Shown piece after piece: positions 5,922 to 7,531 of a DNA stretch of 7,531 nucleotides. Under the pieces are notes generated by a model. That model was not told where the DNA came from and searched no databases. It saw only the letters and a program-made list of their open reading frames with translations. Source of the stretch: Selenomonadaceae bacterium (lineage in GTDB: Bacteria; Bacillota; Negativicutes; Selenomonadales; Selenomonadaceae); contig JAEERZ010000109.1 in assembly GCA_016286075.1 (NCBI GenBank), forward strand, positions 1 through 7,531. The letters run 5' to 3'. The position numbers and the translations under genes were made by a program. The number at the start of each line of letters is the position of its first letter. The stretch's first letter is position 1.

Positions 5922-7091
5922 ATGGAATCCGACATGAGCGGCATGCGATTCGACACAGCTTTGATACATGGAGGCGTCCATGAGGACGGCGGCACGGGCT
6001 CGGTAAACGTGCCGATTTATCAGACTTCGACCTACGCGCAGGAAAACATCGGCGGCACGCCGAGATGGGAGTATTCGCGCACGGGCAATCCGACCCGGGC
6101 GGCTCTCGAATCACTGATCGCCGATTTGGAGCACGGCACGGCGGGCTTCGCCTTCGCCTCGGGGCTCGCGGCGGAGACGGCGGTGCTGAGCCTCTTTGAG
6201 AGCGGCGACCATATCCTGCTTTCGGAAAACGTCTACGGCGGCACATTCCGCCTGATGGACAAGGTCTTCAAGAATTTCGGGATTACCTTTTCGCTGGCTG
6301 ACACTACAGATCCGAAAGCCTTTGAAGCGGCATTCACGCCGCAGACGAAAGCGATACTGATCGAGAGCCCTGCGAATCCTTTGCTGACCGTTACGGATAT
6401 CGCCGCCGTTGCGGAAATCGCACACCGGCACGATGCGACGGTAATCGTGGACAACACCTTCATGACGCCGTATCTGCAAAGGCCGCTGACGCTGGGTGCG
6501 GATATCGTGCTGCACAGCGCGACGAAGTACCTCGGCGGCCATAGCGACCTCGTGGCGGGGCTGGTTGTCGTGAAGGACGACGCCCTTGCGGAGCGGCTCG
6601 CGTTCCTGCAAAACTCCACGGGCGGCGTGCTCGCTCCCTTCGATTCGTTCCTGCTCATTCGCGGCATACGGACGTTGGCTGTTCGTATGGACAGGCACAC
6701 GGCCAACGCGGAAAAGATCGCACGGCACCTCGCGACGCATCCAGCGGTCAAAAAGGTTTATTATCCCGGGCTCGAAACCGCGCAGGGCTACGACGTGCAG
6801 AAAAAACAGGCAAAGAACGGCGGCGCGATGGTGTCATTCGAGCTTGTGCCGGAACGTGACATCCGCAAATTTTTCCCCGCGCTTCGCGTCGTGACATTGG
6901 CGGAAAGCCTCGGCGGCGTCGAGAGCCTCGTCTGCCATCCGGCGACCATGACCCACGCAGCGATCCCGAAGGAAACGCGGGAGGCAGTGGGTATCACGGA
7001 CGGGCTGATCCGCCTGTCCGTCGGCATCGAGGACGCGGACGATCTGATTCGCGATATTGACAACGCGATTCGTGAAAGCGAGGGGAAATGA
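5922..7091 (+). CDS. mccB: cystathionine gamma-lyase / homocysteine gamma-lyase, PLP Cys/Met-metabolism family
   Basis: This cytosolic PLP enzyme of 389 residues cleaves cystathionine to cysteine, 2-oxobutyrate and ammonia, the second step of reverse transsulfuration. The Cys/Met PLP-family motifs are complete: YSRTGNPT (51-58, with Y51 and R53 for phosphate binding from the neighbouring subunit), AFASGLAAE (77-85), VDNTF with the PLP-ring aspartate D177, and the Schiff-base lysine K202 in SATKYLGGHSD. Near the C-terminus come ESLGGVESLVCHPATMTH and RLSVGIED. The ATG at 5922 is 6 nt after GGAGGG (5910-5915); in-frame ATGs at 5934 and 5943 are less well spaced. The next gene, an mccA-like PLP synthase, starts one base after the stop, which favours the MccB role. 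Cystathionine gamma-synthase or O-acetylhomoserine sulfhydrylase activity cannot be excluded by sequence alone. Confidence 0.9.
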   Translation: MESDMSGMRFDTALIHGGVHEDGGTGSVNVPIYQTSTYAQENIGGTPRWEYSRTGNPTRAALESLIADLEHGTAGFAFASGLAAETAVLSLFESGDHILLSENVYGGTFRLMDKVFKNFGITFSLADTTDPKAFEAAFTPQTKAILIESPANPLLTVTDIAAVAEIAHRHDATVIVDNTFMTPYLQRPLTLGADIVLHSATKYLGGHSDLVAGLVVVKDDALAERLAFLQNSTGGVLAPFDSFLLIRGIRTLAVRMDRHTANAEKIARHLATHPAVKKVYYPGLETAQGYDVQKKQAKNGGAMVSFELVPERDIRKFFPALRVVTLAESLGGVESLVCHPATMTHAAIPKETREAVGITDGLIRLSVGIEDADDLIRDIDNAIRESEGK

Positions 7092-7092
7092 T

Positions 7093-7531
7093 ATGAGGTA
7101 CTACGCATCTATGCAGGAATTGATCGGCCATACGCCGTTGGTGGAATTGACGCATGTGGACGTACCCGAGGGGGCGCGCTTTTTCGCGAAGCTGGAGCTT
7201 TGGAATCCCGGCGGCAGCGCGAAGGACCGGATCGGGCGCTCGATGATTGCCGACGCGGAAAAGAGCGGGCGGCTGAAGCCGGGCGGCACGATTATCGAGG
7301 GAACGGCGGGCAACACGGGCCTCGGCATCGCGTTCGCCGCGCTGAATAAAGGCTACCGCGTAATCTTCGTCGTGCCGGAAAAATTCTCGGTGGAAAAGCA
7401 GACGCTGATGAAGGCTCTCGGCGCGGAAATCGTCTCGACGCCGCGCTCCGGCGGCATGCTGATGGCCGAGGCGAAAGCGGAGGAACTGGCGGCGTCGATT
7501 CCCGGCGCGATTACCATGCGGCAGGTCAAGA
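7093..7531 (+). CDS. mccA: O-acetylserine-dependent cystathionine beta-synthase / cysteine synthase family, 3' partial
   Basis: The first 146 residues of a fold-type II PLP enzyme run off the window. In the MccA role it joins homocysteine to O-acetylserine to make cystathionine for MccB. The start GHTPLVEL (12-19) and NPGGSAKDRIG with the PLP lysine K44 are diagnostic of the CysK/CBS family. The phosphate-binding loop reads TAGNTG (71-76) instead of the TSGNTG usual in CysK; as I recall, TAGNTG is the Bacillus MccA (YrhA) form. VVPEKFSVEKQTLMKALGAE (93-112) is also family-typical. The ATG at 7093 follows GAGGGG (7080-7085) by 7 nt and is one base after the mccB stop, so the two genes are translationally linked. 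No heme-binding or CBS regulatory extension can be judged because the C-terminus is missing. Plain cysteine synthase is the alternative. Confidence 0.88.
   Translation, partial: MRYYASMQELIGHTPLVELTHVDVPEGARFFAKLELWNPGGSAKDRIGRSMIADAEKSGRLKPGGTIIEGTAGNTGLGIAFAALNKGYRVIFVVPEKFSVEKQTLMKALGAEIVSTPRSGGMLMAEAKAEELAASIPGAITMRQVK

Overview
The window reads as a chromosomal segment of an anaerobic, moderately GC-rich member of the Bacillota. Supporting signs are strong AGGAGG-type ribosome binding sites, intrinsic terminators with T tracts, a corrinoid protein paired with a UroD-fold methyltransferase, and a Bacillus-style MccB/MccA reverse transsulfuration pair. Negativicutes (Selenomonas-like) is my best guess, but that is inference only.

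Layout. (1) Positions 2-1695 hold the end of an importer operon: the ATPase (5' end outside the window) and the permease of a nitrate/sulfonate/taurine-type ABC transporter, overlapping by four bases and closed by an intrinsic terminator at 1743-1787. (2) Positions 1788-2087 show no convincing gene. (3) Positions 2088-2753 on the minus strand encode an unrecognised lipoprotein with its own promoter. (4) Positions 2821-3111 hold a short possible gene remnant followed by a dense cluster of four hairpins (2980-3111). (5) A near-consensus promoter (3141-3169) and a strong intrinsic terminator (3203-3246) precede a tight five-gene plus-strand operon that runs off the 3' end: corrinoid protein, MtaA/CmuA-like methyltransferase, leucine-carboxyl-methyltransferase-family SAM enzyme, mccB, and mccA (3' partial).

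How the genes may work together. MccA joins homocysteine to O-acetylserine and MccB cleaves the resulting cystathionine to cysteine, so this end of the operon turns homocysteine into cysteine. A SAM-dependent methyltransferase in the same operon would generate S-adenosylhomocysteine, the usual homocysteine source. The corrinoid protein and the zinc-site methyltransferase could move a methyl group to or from a thiol. No substrate-specific corrinoid methyltransferase (MtaB, MttB or MtbB type) and no corrinoid reactivase lies in the window, so the methyl donor is unknown. The upstream importer could supply an organosulfur compound, but it is a separate transcription unit and the link is weak.

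The two most interesting points are the promoter-terminator leader in front of the corrinoid operon, which suggests transcription attenuation with no recognised riboswitch, and the compact four-hairpin element just upstream. Its outer hairpins resemble each other, and one inner hairpin carries the GCGAAGC mini-hairpin.
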